DNA of 64,000 nucleotides from Helicobacter pylori (GTDB lineage Bacteria; Campylobacterota; Campylobacteria; Campylobacterales; Helicobacteraceae): NCBI RefSeq assembly GCF_030062585.1, contig NZ_CP071935.1, positions 372,001 to 436,000 of the forward strand, read 5' to 3'. Shown piece by piece: positions 56,520 to 64,000 of this stretch (position 1 is its first letter; each line of letters starts with the position of its first letter). The notes under the pieces were generated by a model. It saw only the letters and a program-made list of their open reading frames with translations, ran no database searches and was not told where the DNA came from. The position numbers and the translations under genes were made by a program.

Positions 56520-56579
56520 AGTAAGCTCCTAAAAGTGGATTTTACCCCCTAATCTCTAGCAAAATAAAAACTAGGGGGT
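56490..56579 (+). ncRNA. IsoA-like antisense RNA of the broken copy
   Basis: TATAAT at 56478-56483; start near 56490. The end is at the hairpin ACCCCCTA (56544-56551)/TAGGGGGT (56572-56579), giving about 90 nt over the toxin start region. Confidence 0.6.
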
Positions 56580-56591
56580 GAGCGTTATTTT

Positions 56592-56597
56592 ATCCTA
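56592..56597 (-). promoter_or_regulatory. aapA -10 box (broken copy)
   Basis: TAGGAT on the minus strand, about 12 bases upstream of the 5' hairpin, in the same place as in the other copies. Confidence 0.55.
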
Positions 56598-56687
56598 ATC
56601 TTACAAAAACGATTTTTATAACAGCTACAAACCACTAATTTAAAATCATATTAAAAAACTTCACAAGAAATAAAAACGATTCACCTT

Positions 56688-56718
56688 AAAGGAAACCCCT
56701 TAAATAGGGGAAACCTTT
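56688..56718 (-). terminator. 3' hairpin of the intact, divergent aapA copy
   Basis: AAAGG (56688-56692) with CCTTT (56714-56718), and inside it CCCCT (56696-56700) with AGGGG (56706-56710), form a nested stem. Confidence 0.55.
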
Positions 56719-56722
56719 GGTT

Positions 56723-56821
56723 TTAATGGGTTTTTTTAACAACGATTTTAACCCTATACTTAAAAAAAGGTATTTTTAAGTATAATACAACCAAAGGCTT
56801 TTTACCATGTTTTTTGGACAT
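56723..56821 (-). CDS. AapA-like toxin peptide, intact but divergent
   Basis: The 32-residue peptide begins MSKKHGKKPLVVLYLKI and ends FFKYRVKIVVKKTH. It shares the KHGK start and LYLKI core of AapA1-type peptides but lacks the conserved Ser-Trp, and it has a more basic second half. AAAGGA lies about six bases before the ATG. All module elements are present: TAGGAT -10 box (56889-56894), 5' hairpin, antisense TATAAT and 3' hairpin. A seven-base homopolymer (56762-56768) inside the gene could slip and break the frame. Whether the peptide is still toxic is unknown. Confidence 0.68.
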   Translation of the reverse strand: MSKKHGKKPLVVLYLKIPFFKYRVKIVVKKTH

Positions 56822-56877
56822 AGTAATCCTTTGAAGGTGATTTACCCCCTAATCTCTAGCAAAAAAACTAGGGGGTA
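56793..56877 (+). ncRNA. IsoA-like antisense RNA of the divergent copy
   Basis: TATAAT at 56781-56786; start near 56793. The end is at the 9-bp hairpin TACCCCCTA (56843-56851)/TAGGGGGTA (56869-56877), giving about 85 nt covering the toxin ribosome site. Confidence 0.62.
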
Positions 56878-56888
56878 ATCGTTATTTT

Positions 56889-56894
56889 ATCCTA
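56889..56894 (-). promoter_or_regulatory. aapA -10 box (divergent copy)
   Basis: TAGGAT on the minus strand (complement 56889-56894), 12 bases upstream of the 5' hairpin. The flanking sequence GGATAAAATAACG is shared with the neighbouring copy. Confidence 0.55.
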
Positions 56895-57112
56895 ACCCTA
56901 TAAAAACAAGCAAGAACAATCAAATGCGATTTAAAGATTAAAAAAGCTTTTTCTACCGCATGGTTTTGGACTAAAACCATAAATAGTAGGGATCGTGATG
57001 CTTAAAACAAACGCCTTAAAAATTCGGTGTAAAAAATACCATAGAATTGCTTTTGAATCTGTATATTGGCAACAGGAAAACTTTCAAAAAGAGGGTAATG
57101 TTAGTGGAAGAA

Positions 57113-57322
57113 TTAAATAAAAAACGGCTCTTGTGTTAAAAGGATTGTTAAACAATGATCTAAAGCGTTGCGTAAATAAATCTCTAAATTAGAAATTTTA
57201 GGCGTGATAGAAGCAATGAGTTTTAAATTTTCTTTGTATTGCTCTAGGCTGTCATAAGTATCTAATCTGTCTTTGGATAGAATGAGCGTAATATCATTTT
57301 TAAAATCTTGTAAATCTTGCAT
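57113..57322 (-). pseudogene. Short hypothetical frame, probably the 5' remnant of a longer gene
   Basis: The 69-residue frame (MQDLQDFKNDITLILSKDRL, then ISNLEIYLRNALDHCLTILL) is predicted helical and soluble. The LEIYLRNALDH segment recalls the N-terminal part of Abi-type phage-exclusion proteins, but the match is weak. It ends abruptly, and the following bases to the AapA cluster hold no continuation, so a truncated gene is the simplest reading. A stretch at its 5' side before nusA is short. Function unknown. Confidence 0.45.
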
Positions 57323-57378
57323 AGTATTTTCTTAAAGTCCTTTTGATTAAGAACTCAATAAGTTTCACAGAAATCATT

Positions 57379-58566
57379 TCAATTCTTAAACAAAGACTCT
57401 AAAGCTTCTACCCCTACTTTTTGCGTTTCTTTTTCGCTTTCATTTTCTGCGTTTTCTTTCACGCTAGGAATGGTTTCAAACTCTATGTGATAGCCTGTAA
57501 GCATGGACGCTAGGCACACATTCACCCCGCCTTTACCGATAGCCTTAGATTTTTCAATGTCCAATAAACGCACTTTAGCCTTTTGCAAATGGTTGTTGAC
57601 AATGAAACGCTCTTGAACGGATTCTTTTTCTTCAGCATTCAATTCTTCTATAGGGATTTTTTTAATTTCAACGCTTAAAATTTTGGCTGGAGCGAGCGCT
57701 AAAGTGATATAAATTTCAGGCACATTAGAATACTCTATGCAATCAATGTTTTCTTTATTCAATTCGTTGCTTATCGCATTAATGCGCACGCCCTTAACCC
57801 CCACCGCCGCGCCTATGGGATCAATCCTAGCGTTATGGGAAAAAAAGCTCACTTTCGCTCTGTTGCCTGGGATTCGCGTGCAATGGATGATTTCAATTTC
57901 TTTATCTTTAATTTCAGGGACTTCTAATTCCAACAAAGCTTCAAGCATTTTAGGGGTGGTGCGGCTCAGTTCTAATAGTAAGCCTTTTTTCGTGCGTTTG
58001 ACTTGCGTTAAAACCGCCTTGATGCTATCGCCTATTTTAAAACTCTCGCCCTTGATGCGATGGCGCATGGAAAGAACGCCCTGAAATTGCTGCTCGATTT
58101 CAATAAAAGTGTTTTGATTTTTATCCACTAAAATCACTTGCCCCATTAAAACGCTGTTAAGGCGCTTTTGGAACGCTTCAAAGTGGCTGTCTTCTAACGC
58201 TTTTTCTAGCTGGTATTGCAAATCTTTAAAAAGGCGGTTGATCGCTCCTTGTTTCATGCTCTCCAAACTCAAGCTGTAAGACAATTCGTCTTTAATCTTA
58301 ACGCTTGGATCCATTTCTTTGGCTTTAGACAGGCTGATGTATTTAGAAGGATCGTTAACCAACCTTTCATCATCGTCTTCTAAAACTTCTACCAACTGAA
58401 TAAGCTGGAGTTGCTTGTTTTCTTCAATTACCGAGTAACGCGCTAGGGGGTCCAATTCGTTTTGCGCCATTTTTAACAAACAGCCTTGAATCACTTTTGA
58501 AATCATCTCTTTAGGCAAATTTTTTTCATACGCAATGCATTCTATAAGGTCGCTGATTTTTTCCAT
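57379..58566 (-). CDS. nusA: Transcription termination/antitermination factor NusA
   Basis: NusA binds RNA polymerase and modulates pausing and termination. The 395-residue protein has the N-terminal polymerase-binding domain, an S1 domain (about 135-200, with GQVILVDKNQNTFIEIEQ) and two KH domains. The first KH has DPIGAAVGVKGVRINAISNELN; the second has KAIGKGGVNVCLASMLTGY. It lacks the extra C-terminal acidic repeats of the E. coli protein, as usual outside gammaproteobacteria. Confidence 0.95.
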   Translation of the reverse strand: MEKISDLIECIAYEKNLPKEMISKVIQGCLLKMAQNELDPLARYSVIEENKQLQLIQLVEVLEDDDERLVNDPSKYISLSKAKEMDPSVKIKDELSYSLSLESMKQGAINRLFKDLQYQLEKALEDSHFEAFQKRLNSVLMGQVILVDKNQNTFIEIEQQFQGVLSMRHRIKGESFKIGDSIKAVLTQVKRTKKGLLLELSRTTPKMLEALLELEVPEIKDKEIEIIHCTRIPGNRAKVSFFSHNARIDPIGAAVGVKGVRINAISNELNKENIDCIEYSNVPEIYITLALAPAKILSVEIKKIPIEELNAEEKESVQERFIVNNHLQKAKVRLLDIEKSKAIGKGGVNVCLASMLTGYHIEFETIPSVKENAENESEKETQKVGVEALESLFKN

Positions 58567-58661
58567 TCTTAAGTTCCTTTAAATTGATGTTCTATCGTTT
58601 TTTGTCATTCTCTATTGTGGGGGAGTGGCGCGTTTAAAAGAAATTTTATTATAGCGAATTT

Positions 58662-59822
58662 TTAAGCCTTGTTAAGGATTTCTTTTAAAACCAGAGCGAT
58701 TTTTTCCAAATCTTCTTTATTCAAGCTAAAGACTTCAAAGCACACAAATTCGCATGAAATTCTTGTAATAACGCCTTTTTGAAAAAGCCTTAAATAAAGT
58801 TTCTCACCATTTAAAGCACGGGTGTTTTTGGGCTGGATTTTCACGCAAAAGGATTCTAATTCCCTACCAAACAAATTCCCTATTTTAGAAAAGCTAGAGG
58901 CTATGCTCACATTCAATTCTAAAGGCTTTAAAAGAGCGTAGAGTTTCAAGGCTTTTTGCAATAAGGCGTCTTTAGTTTGGTTTAGTAGCGCATGGATTGT
59001 GATTTCTTCTTGATGATTGACCCATGCGTTTAGGCTGCAAAAAAGCAAGGTGAGGGTGATTTTACCCACCCTCAAGGCTCTATAAAGGGGGTGGTTTTTT
59101 AACATTCCAACCCATTCTTTTTTGCCCATAATAATGCCCGCTTGCGTACCATTAAAGGATTTGTCCGCGCTAAAGCTTAAAAGCGATGGTTTTAAGGCTA
59201 AAACCTCTTCCAAAGCCGTTCTATTTAACAAATCCACATCCCCTAAATTGTAATAATCTATCAAACCATGCTCTTTAGCTAGGGCTTGCAAATCTTTAAA
59301 AGGCGTGTCTTTTTGAAAAGTGGGGTTGTGGGTTTTGAATAGCATTTTGCTGTTTTCATTCAAGGCTAAGCGGTAATCCCTTAAATAAGCGCGATTGGTA
59401 TTCCCCACTAAATGCAGCCTAGCCCCACTACTCAATAAAATATCTTTAAGGTTAAAATCCCCCCCCACTAATTCGCCATAAGAAACAACGATTTCTTTTT
59501 GTTGCGCTAAAGCGTTAGCGATGAGAAAAATCGCGCTAGTGTTGTTATTCACAATCAAAACCTCTTCAGTGTCAAAACACGCCTTAAAAAGCTGTTTTAA
59601 AGGGGTTAAGCGGTTCGTTTTTTTAGCGGTGTTGAGATCGCATTCTAAACCAATGGGATGGGTTAAAACTTCTTTTAAATAAGGTTCAATCTTTTCATAA
59701 AATTGCGGGCTAAAAAACGATCGCCCATGAGTTTCATCAAAAACGCTTACGCTCGCATTGATGATTTTTTGATAAGGGCTTTTCAAAAGATCCGGGGTTG
59801 TTGGGGGCGTTTCTTTAGCCAT
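58662..59822 (-). CDS. selA: L-seryl-tRNA(Sec) selenium transferase homologue
   Basis: SelA-type PLP enzymes convert seryl-tRNA(Sec) to selenocysteyl-tRNA. The 386-residue protein is shorter than E. coli SelA (about 460) and lacks part of the N-terminal tRNA-binding domain. PLP-site features are [20 protein letters not shown], with the expected Lys, and [15 protein letters not shown]. No selB, selD or tRNA-Sec is in this window, so selenium use cannot be assumed. A G8 run (coding strand; 59459-59466) lies within [10 protein letters not shown] and is in frame. Confidence 0.8.
   Translation of the reverse strand: MAKETPPTTPDLLKSPYQKIINASVSVFDETHGRSFFSPQFYEKIEPYLKEVLTHPIGLECDLNTAKKTNRLTPLKQLFKACFDTEEVLIVNNNTSAIFLIANALAQQKEIVVSYGELVGGDFNLKDILLSSGARLHLVGNTNRAYLRDYRLALNENSKMLFKTHNPTFQKDTPFKDLQALAKEHGLIDYYNLGDVDLLNRTALEEVLALKPSLLSFSADKSFNGTQAGIIMGKKEWVGMLKNHPLYRALRVGKITLTLLFCSLNAWVNHQEEITIHALLNQTKDALLQKALKLYALLKPLELNVSIASSFSKIGNLFGRELESFCVKIQPKNTRALNGEKLYLRLFQKGVITRISCEFVCFEVFSLNKEDLEKIALVLKEILNKA
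59459..59466. repeat. C8/G8 homopolymer inside selA
   Basis: Eight C on the plus strand read as GTG GGG GGG GAT in selA. Gain or loss of one base would truncate the protein in its first third. Confidence 0.85.
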
Positions 59823-60048
59823 AATAAGCGCGTTTGGTTCCTTTTTTGAGAGTTAAAATAAAGCGTTATTTTAATCTAAACCCGCTAAATTTTTGATAAA
59901 ACTACTTTTTTAAAATCCTTAAGAGCGTTTTAATGAGTTTGTTGAGCGAGCGGAACTTTTTCCATAGAGTTTGGCGGTTCCTATAGGGCTTTTTCATGTT
60001 TGTTTCCATGTTCAAAATTCAAAAAGAAATCCTAAGATTTCTTTCATT

Positions 60049-62640
60049 TTAGAACTGATAGGATACCTCAAAACGCGCGTTAAATCCAGGAGCAGGGAGT
60101 GCCATGCGTTTATTTTTAGGGATCATATCGCTTGCTGGAGCGTCCGCGCTCGCTTGCCACACGGAAGCCTGGCTGACATATTGCTTGTTTAAGATATTGT
60201 TAAACACGGCTGAAATCCTTAAACCCTGCCATTTTTTAGAAGTGGGGGTCCAGTTGATAAAGACATTATGCACGCCATACCCAGGCTTATGGATTTTCAT
60301 CAAGCCGTATTGAGGGTAGTAGATAGAATAGCCTTCATAGAACATGTTAGTTACAAAGCGTGAGAGCCAAGTTAAAGTAAGCCCCCATTTGTGGATATTG
60401 TAATCGGCTTTTAGGATAAACACATTCCCAGTCGTGGCAGCTAAAGCGTAAGTATCGGCTAATAAATGCCCCCTAGCTGTCGGCCAAGAGCGAGCCACTG
60501 AGAAAGTCCCTACGAAATTTTTATATTGCACATTCCCTGAAACTTCATAACCATAAATATTAATGGTTTCGGGTAAATTCCCTGACATGTTTTTTGCGGT
60601 CGCGTTACCCCCACCATTTTTAGAAGTATCTTGCCCATAGCTGTTGATGAAATTATTGATGACTTGATAGAACGCTGCCCCGCGCACATTGAAATACTTG
60701 CTGTTGTAATCCACATTAAATTCCACATTTTGACCGATCGCAGGGCGTAAATTCCTTTGATAAATCACCGTGGGATCGCGCATCAAAACGCCATCGCCAG
60801 GCAAAGCCCCCTTAGTCACATACGCATAACTCACTTTCAAGCCAATGCTTTCAATGGGGTTATAAAGCACGGTTGCAGAAGGCGAGAAACCAGAAGTTAC
60901 ATGCGTGCGGCCGTTTTTGTCTAGCAAGGTGTAAATATCATAACGAGTTCCCGCACCCACGATCACATTGCTTAAAATATTGTAGTTCGCTTGCATAAAC
61001 CCACCGATGATATTCCCGATCGCATGCGAATTTTGGGGCATGTTACGATAGAGCGGGTTAGGCGCATTTAGATTTTGGGGGTATTGAGAGCTTTGATCGG
61101 TGTAGTAATGGCGGTAAGGCAAGCCCGGCCCATTAGGGTCGTTAGGATCAATGTTGTTTTTATAATAGCCGTTTTTGCCTTTATCCAGTCCAGAGAAAAC
61201 GCTCAGGTTTTGATAGATCATGCCGTATTCAAACACGTTCCCATAATCTTCGCTAATGGGGTGGGTTACTTTAAAATTAACGCCTGAGTTGATTAAAAAA
61301 ATCCTTCTGGCTAAAGTCCCCTCAGCGTCCGCATTCCCTAAAGTCCAATCGTTTGCGCTAGGGTTTTGAGCGTTAGGGGGGGTCATGTCATAATCAGGAT
61401 TTTTAGGGACAAGCCCATGATAAATATTAGATCCTGTGGAAATTGCAGAAGCGCCTTGCCAGTTGATAGCGCCCGGCTGCCCATAGCCTATTTGATAGCC
61501 TCCATCAGAGGGTCTGATAGCTCCTTGCGTGCACTGGCTGATATTGTCCGGGTTGTTACACCAATCTTTAACTTCAGGGATGTAATCCGGGTTAGCTGGC
61601 TCATTAGAATTGTAAGCGAAAGGATTCACCACAGGGTTATAATCGCCTCCTCTTACCCCTAAAAAGGCAGTGGATTCAATGCGCGGCTGGTTAAAATTAG
61701 GGCCGCCCTCATGCTTGTATTTCAAGCTCAAATTGTGGTTGAAGTTGATCGTATGGGCTAATTCTTTCCCAAAGTCAATCACAAAAGGTGCTGGCTGGCT
61801 TCCTGGGTCGTTGGCTTTGGAGAGGGCTGAAGTGGTGTTAGGGCGTAAAAGCCTGGTGGAATTCTCCCTTGTCATGTTGTAGCTTAAGCTGATGATATCC
61901 GTGTCGTTGATATAGCCATTGACTTTACCTAAAACGCTATTGACTTCACTCGGAGTCCCTACGCCAATGTCGCTATTGCTCGGATCTTGCAAGTCAAAAG
62001 TAGGGTGGAAGAGATCCCTAAAAGCGTTGTTCCCGTCTCTGTAATAAAAAATATTTTGATGGTTGTAATAAGCGAGTATATCCCAATTCTTCCCACGATA
62101 GGCTGCAGTAGCGTTCATGCGATACCCGAAGTTGGTATAAAAGCCCGCTTCCGCTTTAGCCCCATAAGTTTGATTCTTCCTTAAGAAGTCGTTAGCGTCA
62201 ATCGTGGTGAAAGACAATTTACCCGCAACCGCACCAGGGCCTGCTGAAGCGTTCGCTGCCCCCTTAATCACTTCCACTTCTTTAATCATGTTGGGATCGA
62301 TCACGGTGTTAGCGTCATGGTGGAAAATGTTACCATTTTGAGCGACGCCATCTATGGTTACCCTTAAGAGACGGCTCTCAATCCCCCTAACATAGATTTT
62401 TTGCGCCATTAAGCCCCCACTGGCTACATTCACATCCGCTCGAGTCCTAAAAATATCACGGATTTGGTTACTTTGGCGTTGTTGGAGCTCTTTCCTTTCA
62501 ATATACATTTTATTGTTGTATTCAAAAGTCCTTTCACCCTTAGTGGTTACCTTACCCAAAGTGTGGGTATTTTCTTGAGCTTGCAAACTGCTAGCGACAA
62601 TACAAGAGACAAACACGATACGAAATTGATTTCTAAGCAT
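60049..62640 (-). CDS. frpB4: TonB-dependent outer-membrane receptor FrpB4 (nickel uptake)
   Basis: FrpB4 imports nickel complexes for urease and hydrogenase, powered by TonB-ExbBD. The 863-residue protein has a signal peptide ending SSLQA. A plug domain follows with ERKELQQRQSNQIRDIFRTRADVNV, VRGIESRLLRVTIDGVAQ and IKEVEVIKGAANASAGPGAVAG. The rest is a long barrel ending in RFEVSYQF with the terminal Phe. A NikR-like operator lies upstream. A fragment of a second, related receptor is immediately upstream. Identity as FrpB4 rests on the nusA-selA neighbourhood and the operator. Confidence 0.9.
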   Translation of the reverse strand: MLRNQFRIVFVSCIVASSLQAQENTHTLGKVTTKGERTFEYNNKMYIERKELQQRQSNQIRDIFRTRADVNVASGGLMAQKIYVRGIESRLLRVTIDGVAQNGNIFHHDANTVIDPNMIKEVEVIKGAANASAGPGAVAGKLSFTTIDANDFLRKNQTYGAKAEAGFYTNFGYRMNATAAYRGKNWDILAYYNHQNIFYYRDGNNAFRDLFHPTFDLQDPSNSDIGVGTPSEVNSVLGKVNGYINDTDIISLSYNMTRENSTRLLRPNTTSALSKANDPGSQPAPFVIDFGKELAHTINFNHNLSLKYKHEGGPNFNQPRIESTAFLGVRGGDYNPVVNPFAYNSNEPANPDYIPEVKDWCNNPDNISQCTQGAIRPSDGGYQIGYGQPGAINWQGASAISTGSNIYHGLVPKNPDYDMTPPNAQNPSANDWTLGNADAEGTLARRIFLINSGVNFKVTHPISEDYGNVFEYGMIYQNLSVFSGLDKGKNGYYKNNIDPNDPNGPGLPYRHYYTDQSSQYPQNLNAPNPLYRNMPQNSHAIGNIIGGFMQANYNILSNVIVGAGTRYDIYTLLDKNGRTHVTSGFSPSATVLYNPIESIGLKVSYAYVTKGALPGDGVLMRDPTVIYQRNLRPAIGQNVEFNVDYNSKYFNVRGAAFYQVINNFINSYGQDTSKNGGGNATAKNMSGNLPETINIYGYEVSGNVQYKNFVGTFSVARSWPTARGHLLADTYALAATTGNVFILKADYNIHKWGLTLTWLSRFVTNMFYEGYSIYYPQYGLMKIHKPGYGVHNVFINWTPTSKKWQGLRISAVFNNILNKQYVSQASVWQASADAPASDMIPKNKRMALPAPGFNARFEVSYQF

Positions 62641-62700
62641 TTCTTTTAGCCTTTTTATTTACTTTCTTCTAAAAATTTAGTCAAGTTTTAAACCTAAGGT

Positions 62701-62728
62701 TATTATTACATTATTCTATTTAATAATA
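62701..62728 (-). promoter_or_regulatory. Probable NikR operator of frpB4
   Basis: TATTATT (62701-62707) and AATAATA (62722-62728) form a perfect palindrome with 14 bases between the half-sites. It lies 60-90 bases upstream of the frpB4 ATG. This matches the H. pylori NikR consensus type, and frpB4 is a known NikR-repressed gene, so nickel would shut it off. Confidence 0.75.
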
Positions 62729-62807
62729 CCTTAAATTTGTTTTAGGATTAAGAAAATATGAAGAAAAATGTGATTAAAAAAGTTTTAGCATTTTATTGAG
62801 TGGCTGA

Positions 62808-63134
62808 TTACTGAGCGACTGAATCGATCACTATGCGTGAAGAAGCGCTGCTGATCCCTCTTAAAAAAGTTTGAGAAGACACATTGATTTCAGCGTTCTG
62901 GCGGAAAATATCGCTTGGCTGGTTGCTTTGGCGCTCTTCTAAATCATGGCGTTTGATGATGATGGTATTCCCCCATTGAAAGGGTCTATAAGCGCGCTTT
63001 TTTTTAATGATAAAATGAGGTTCTAAATCTAAAAATTGCGCGTAACTGGGGAAAAATAACGGCTCTAATAAAGGGTTTATGGGGTTTGCTTTCAAAACAA
63101 TAAAGAGAAAAAAGAGGCTAAAGATCGTTTTCAT
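62808..63134 (-). pseudogene. N-terminal fragment of a second FrpB-like TonB-dependent receptor
   Basis: The 108-residue frame has a signal peptide (MKTIFSLFFLFIVLKA) and the start of a plug domain: HDLEERQSNQPSDIFRQNAEINV, then FLRGISSASSRIVIDSVAQ and stop. It aligns with the first part of FrpB4 (QSNQIRDIF, IDGVAQ) and ends exactly where FrpB4 continues with NGNIFHHDA. The plug remainder and barrel, over 700 residues, are missing. It overlaps folB by 17 bases. It cannot be a working receptor. It may be a decayed duplicate that left the frpB4 promoter behind. Confidence 0.82.
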
Positions 63135-63471
63135 AGTAAATTTTCACGCTCGCCCCCACTTGAGAATTGGGAGAAATTTCTAACTTGCTGATTTTCAAAA
63201 AAAGCTCAGAGATCTCCTTGTAGTGCGTTTTTAAAGCATGGCTTAAATCTTTCAGGGCGTCTTCAATGAGAAGGTATTGTTTTTCTCGCATGGTGTTTTG
63301 AATGATTTCTTGGATTTCCATGTAGTCCAAATAAGCCTTATTGGGTAATTCCGTGTAGAAAAGATCCAAATTCACGCTTATTTTTTGGGGTTTTAAGCGT
63401 TCAAATTCTAAAATCCCCAAAATCGTTTCAAACACGAAGTTATGGATATGGACGGCTTGTTTAGTTTTCAT
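63118..63471 (-). CDS. folB: Dihydroneopterin aldolase-like protein
   Basis: FolB splits dihydroneopterin in folate synthesis. The 117-residue protein fits the tunnelling fold: VHIHNFVFETILGILEFERLKPQKISVNLDL at the start, with the conserved Glu, DYMEIQEIIQNTM in the middle and LLIEDALKDLSHAL. It ends KLEISPNSQVGASVKIYYEND. The usual catalytic Lys (K-P in 'KPxA') is replaced by NSQV, so activity is not certain. It overlaps plsY by four bases and the receptor fragment by 17. Confidence 0.82.
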   Translation of the reverse strand: MKTKQAVHIHNFVFETILGILEFERLKPQKISVNLDLFYTELPNKAYLDYMEIQEIIQNTMREKQYLLIEDALKDLSHALKTHYKEISELFLKISKLEISPNSQVGASVKIYYENDL

Positions 63472-64000
63472 AAGACTTTCTTTTCTTTACCGGTCAATAA
63501 ATTAAAAATATTGCCCAAATGCTTGATAAGGGTAAAAATAAAAATAAGCACCATAGGCGTTTGCGTGCCGACTTCTTTAAGGATATTGACGCTATCTGGG
63601 ATATGCATATAAGGCACAAAAAAGATAAGAACAGTCGCTGTGCCTACCCCTAAAATGCTAGCGAGTGAAGAGATTTTAAGCACCTTACCCACAAAAAACC
63701 ACACCGTCAAGCCGATGAGGCTTTCAATAGGGATGAGCAACACCACAGAGCCCATGATTGTAGAAACGCCCTTACCTCCATTGAAATTCAAAAAAGGCGA
63801 ATAACAATGCCCTAAAATGCTCGCAATAGCGACCATCCATTGCAAACTATAATCCAACCCAAACAATTTGCTTAAAAAAACCGCGAACATGCCTTTGAAT
63901 AGATCCAAGATTAAGACTAATAAAGCCATTTGTTTAGCGTTACTCACGCCCTTACTTTGTAAAGCGCGTAAGACATTCGTTGCGCCAATACCCCCCGATC
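63468..64000 (-). CDS. plsY: Glycerol-3-phosphate acyltransferase PlsY, 5' end outside window
   Basis: PlsY acylates glycerol-3-phosphate from acyl-phosphate in the inner membrane, the first step of phospholipid synthesis. The frame is open to the right edge, reading SGGIGATNVLRALQSKGV before the internal GTG at 63947, so the start lies beyond the window. Visible motifs are GGIGATN (family SGNIGATN), FNGGKGVSTIMGSV and, later, NILLG-like end segments with five hydrophobic stretches. Overlaps folB by four bases. Confidence 0.92.
   Translation of the reverse strand, partial: SGGIGATNVLRALQSKGVSNAKQMALLVLILDLFKGMFAVFLSKLFGLDYSLQWMVAIASILGHCYSPFLNFNGGKGVSTIMGSVVLLIPIESLIGLTVWFFVGKVLKISSLASILGVGTATVLIFFVPYMHIPDSVNILKEVGTQTPMVLIFIFTLIKHLGNIFNLLTGKEKKVL

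Larger units (their letters stand above)
56368..57112. other. 745-bp region of tandem AapA/IsoA modules
   Basis: Two modules in a row lie on the minus strand, 56.39-56.60 and 56.69-56.90 kb. Their promoter-proximal 60-70 bases are nearly identical (56542-56608 and 56842-56905). The stretch 56940-57000 may hold a third, unreadable remnant. Nothing else is recognised before the 69-residue frame at 57113. Confidence 0.75.

Noticed and set aside
56940-57005. A possible third AapA copy in the cluster
   Set aside because: TCCAAAACCATG and GTAGAAAAAGC resemble the neighbouring toxin start, but there is no start codon in place, no antisense TATAAT and no hairpins, so it cannot be supported as a gene.
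61376-61382. G7 run in frpB4 as a phase-variation site
   Set aside because: Seven bases is short and the frame is intact; no evidence for switching.

Overview
The window comes from Helicobacter pylori or an extremely close relative. The evidence is a Hop-family porin, the cheV1-nspC-lpxE-eptA cluster, gltA/icd, the ComB DNA-uptake operon, a GDP-fucose operon, hypE/hypF, dnaA-comH with H. pylori-type DnaA boxes, a phase-variable type III methyltransferase, the nickel receptor FrpB4, and several AapA/IsoA type I toxin-antitoxin loci. Base composition (A/T-rich, many AAAGCG words, long homopolymers) fits the same assignment.

Layout. 1-4.1 kb: end of cheV, nspC, a 14-bp tandem repeat, then lpxE and eptA (lipid A remodelling). 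4.1-7.5 kb: a broken AapA/IsoA locus, a frameshifted hopD porin, and a long non-coding stretch with a 14-A tract and a duplicated block of about 90 bp. 7.5-13.2 kb: gltA, icd, a DUF1523 membrane protein, bioD, and a 580-residue orphan that looks foreign. 13.2-22 kb: a tightly overlapping run of usp, clpS, clpA, panD, ybaB, a PDZ protein and comB6-B10. 22-30.6 kb: manC/pmi, gmd and fcl (GDP-fucose for Lewis antigens), a small orphan, hypE/hypF and agmatine deiminase. 30.6-37.2 kb: a methyltransferase fragment, a type I restriction system in which both hsdR and hsdM are frameshifted, and an intact AapA toxin with its IsoA antisense RNA. 37.2-47.6 kb: thyX, glmS, punB, dnaA inside a bipartite origin, comH, tRNA-Phe, xth, two envelope proteins and recG. 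47.6-57.3 kb: a type III modH/res pair (modH frame-off at G9), a 1253-residue type IIG enzyme, and a tandem AapA/IsoA cluster with one broken and one intact toxin. 57.4-64 kb: nusA, selA, the NikR-type operator and frpB4, a second receptor fragment, folB and the start of plsY.

The most notable structure is the AapA/IsoA family. One window carries four copies with the same plan: a toxin promoter with a TAGGAT -10 box in the three minus-strand copies, a 5' hairpin, a peptide of about 30 residues, an antisense TATAAT inside the toxin gene, and a long-range pairing between coding region and 3' end. In the most divergent copy the paired sequence is different but still perfectly complementary, which argues that the RNA fold is selected. 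Two copies have lost the toxin frame yet keep the antisense promoter.

From memory of reference gene orders, the left part (cheV to agmatine deiminase) and the right part (thyX to plsY) lie in separate segments of strain 26695. The joint here falls at the decayed restriction genes near 30.8-37 kb. No database search was possible; family assignments rest on motifs, length and context.
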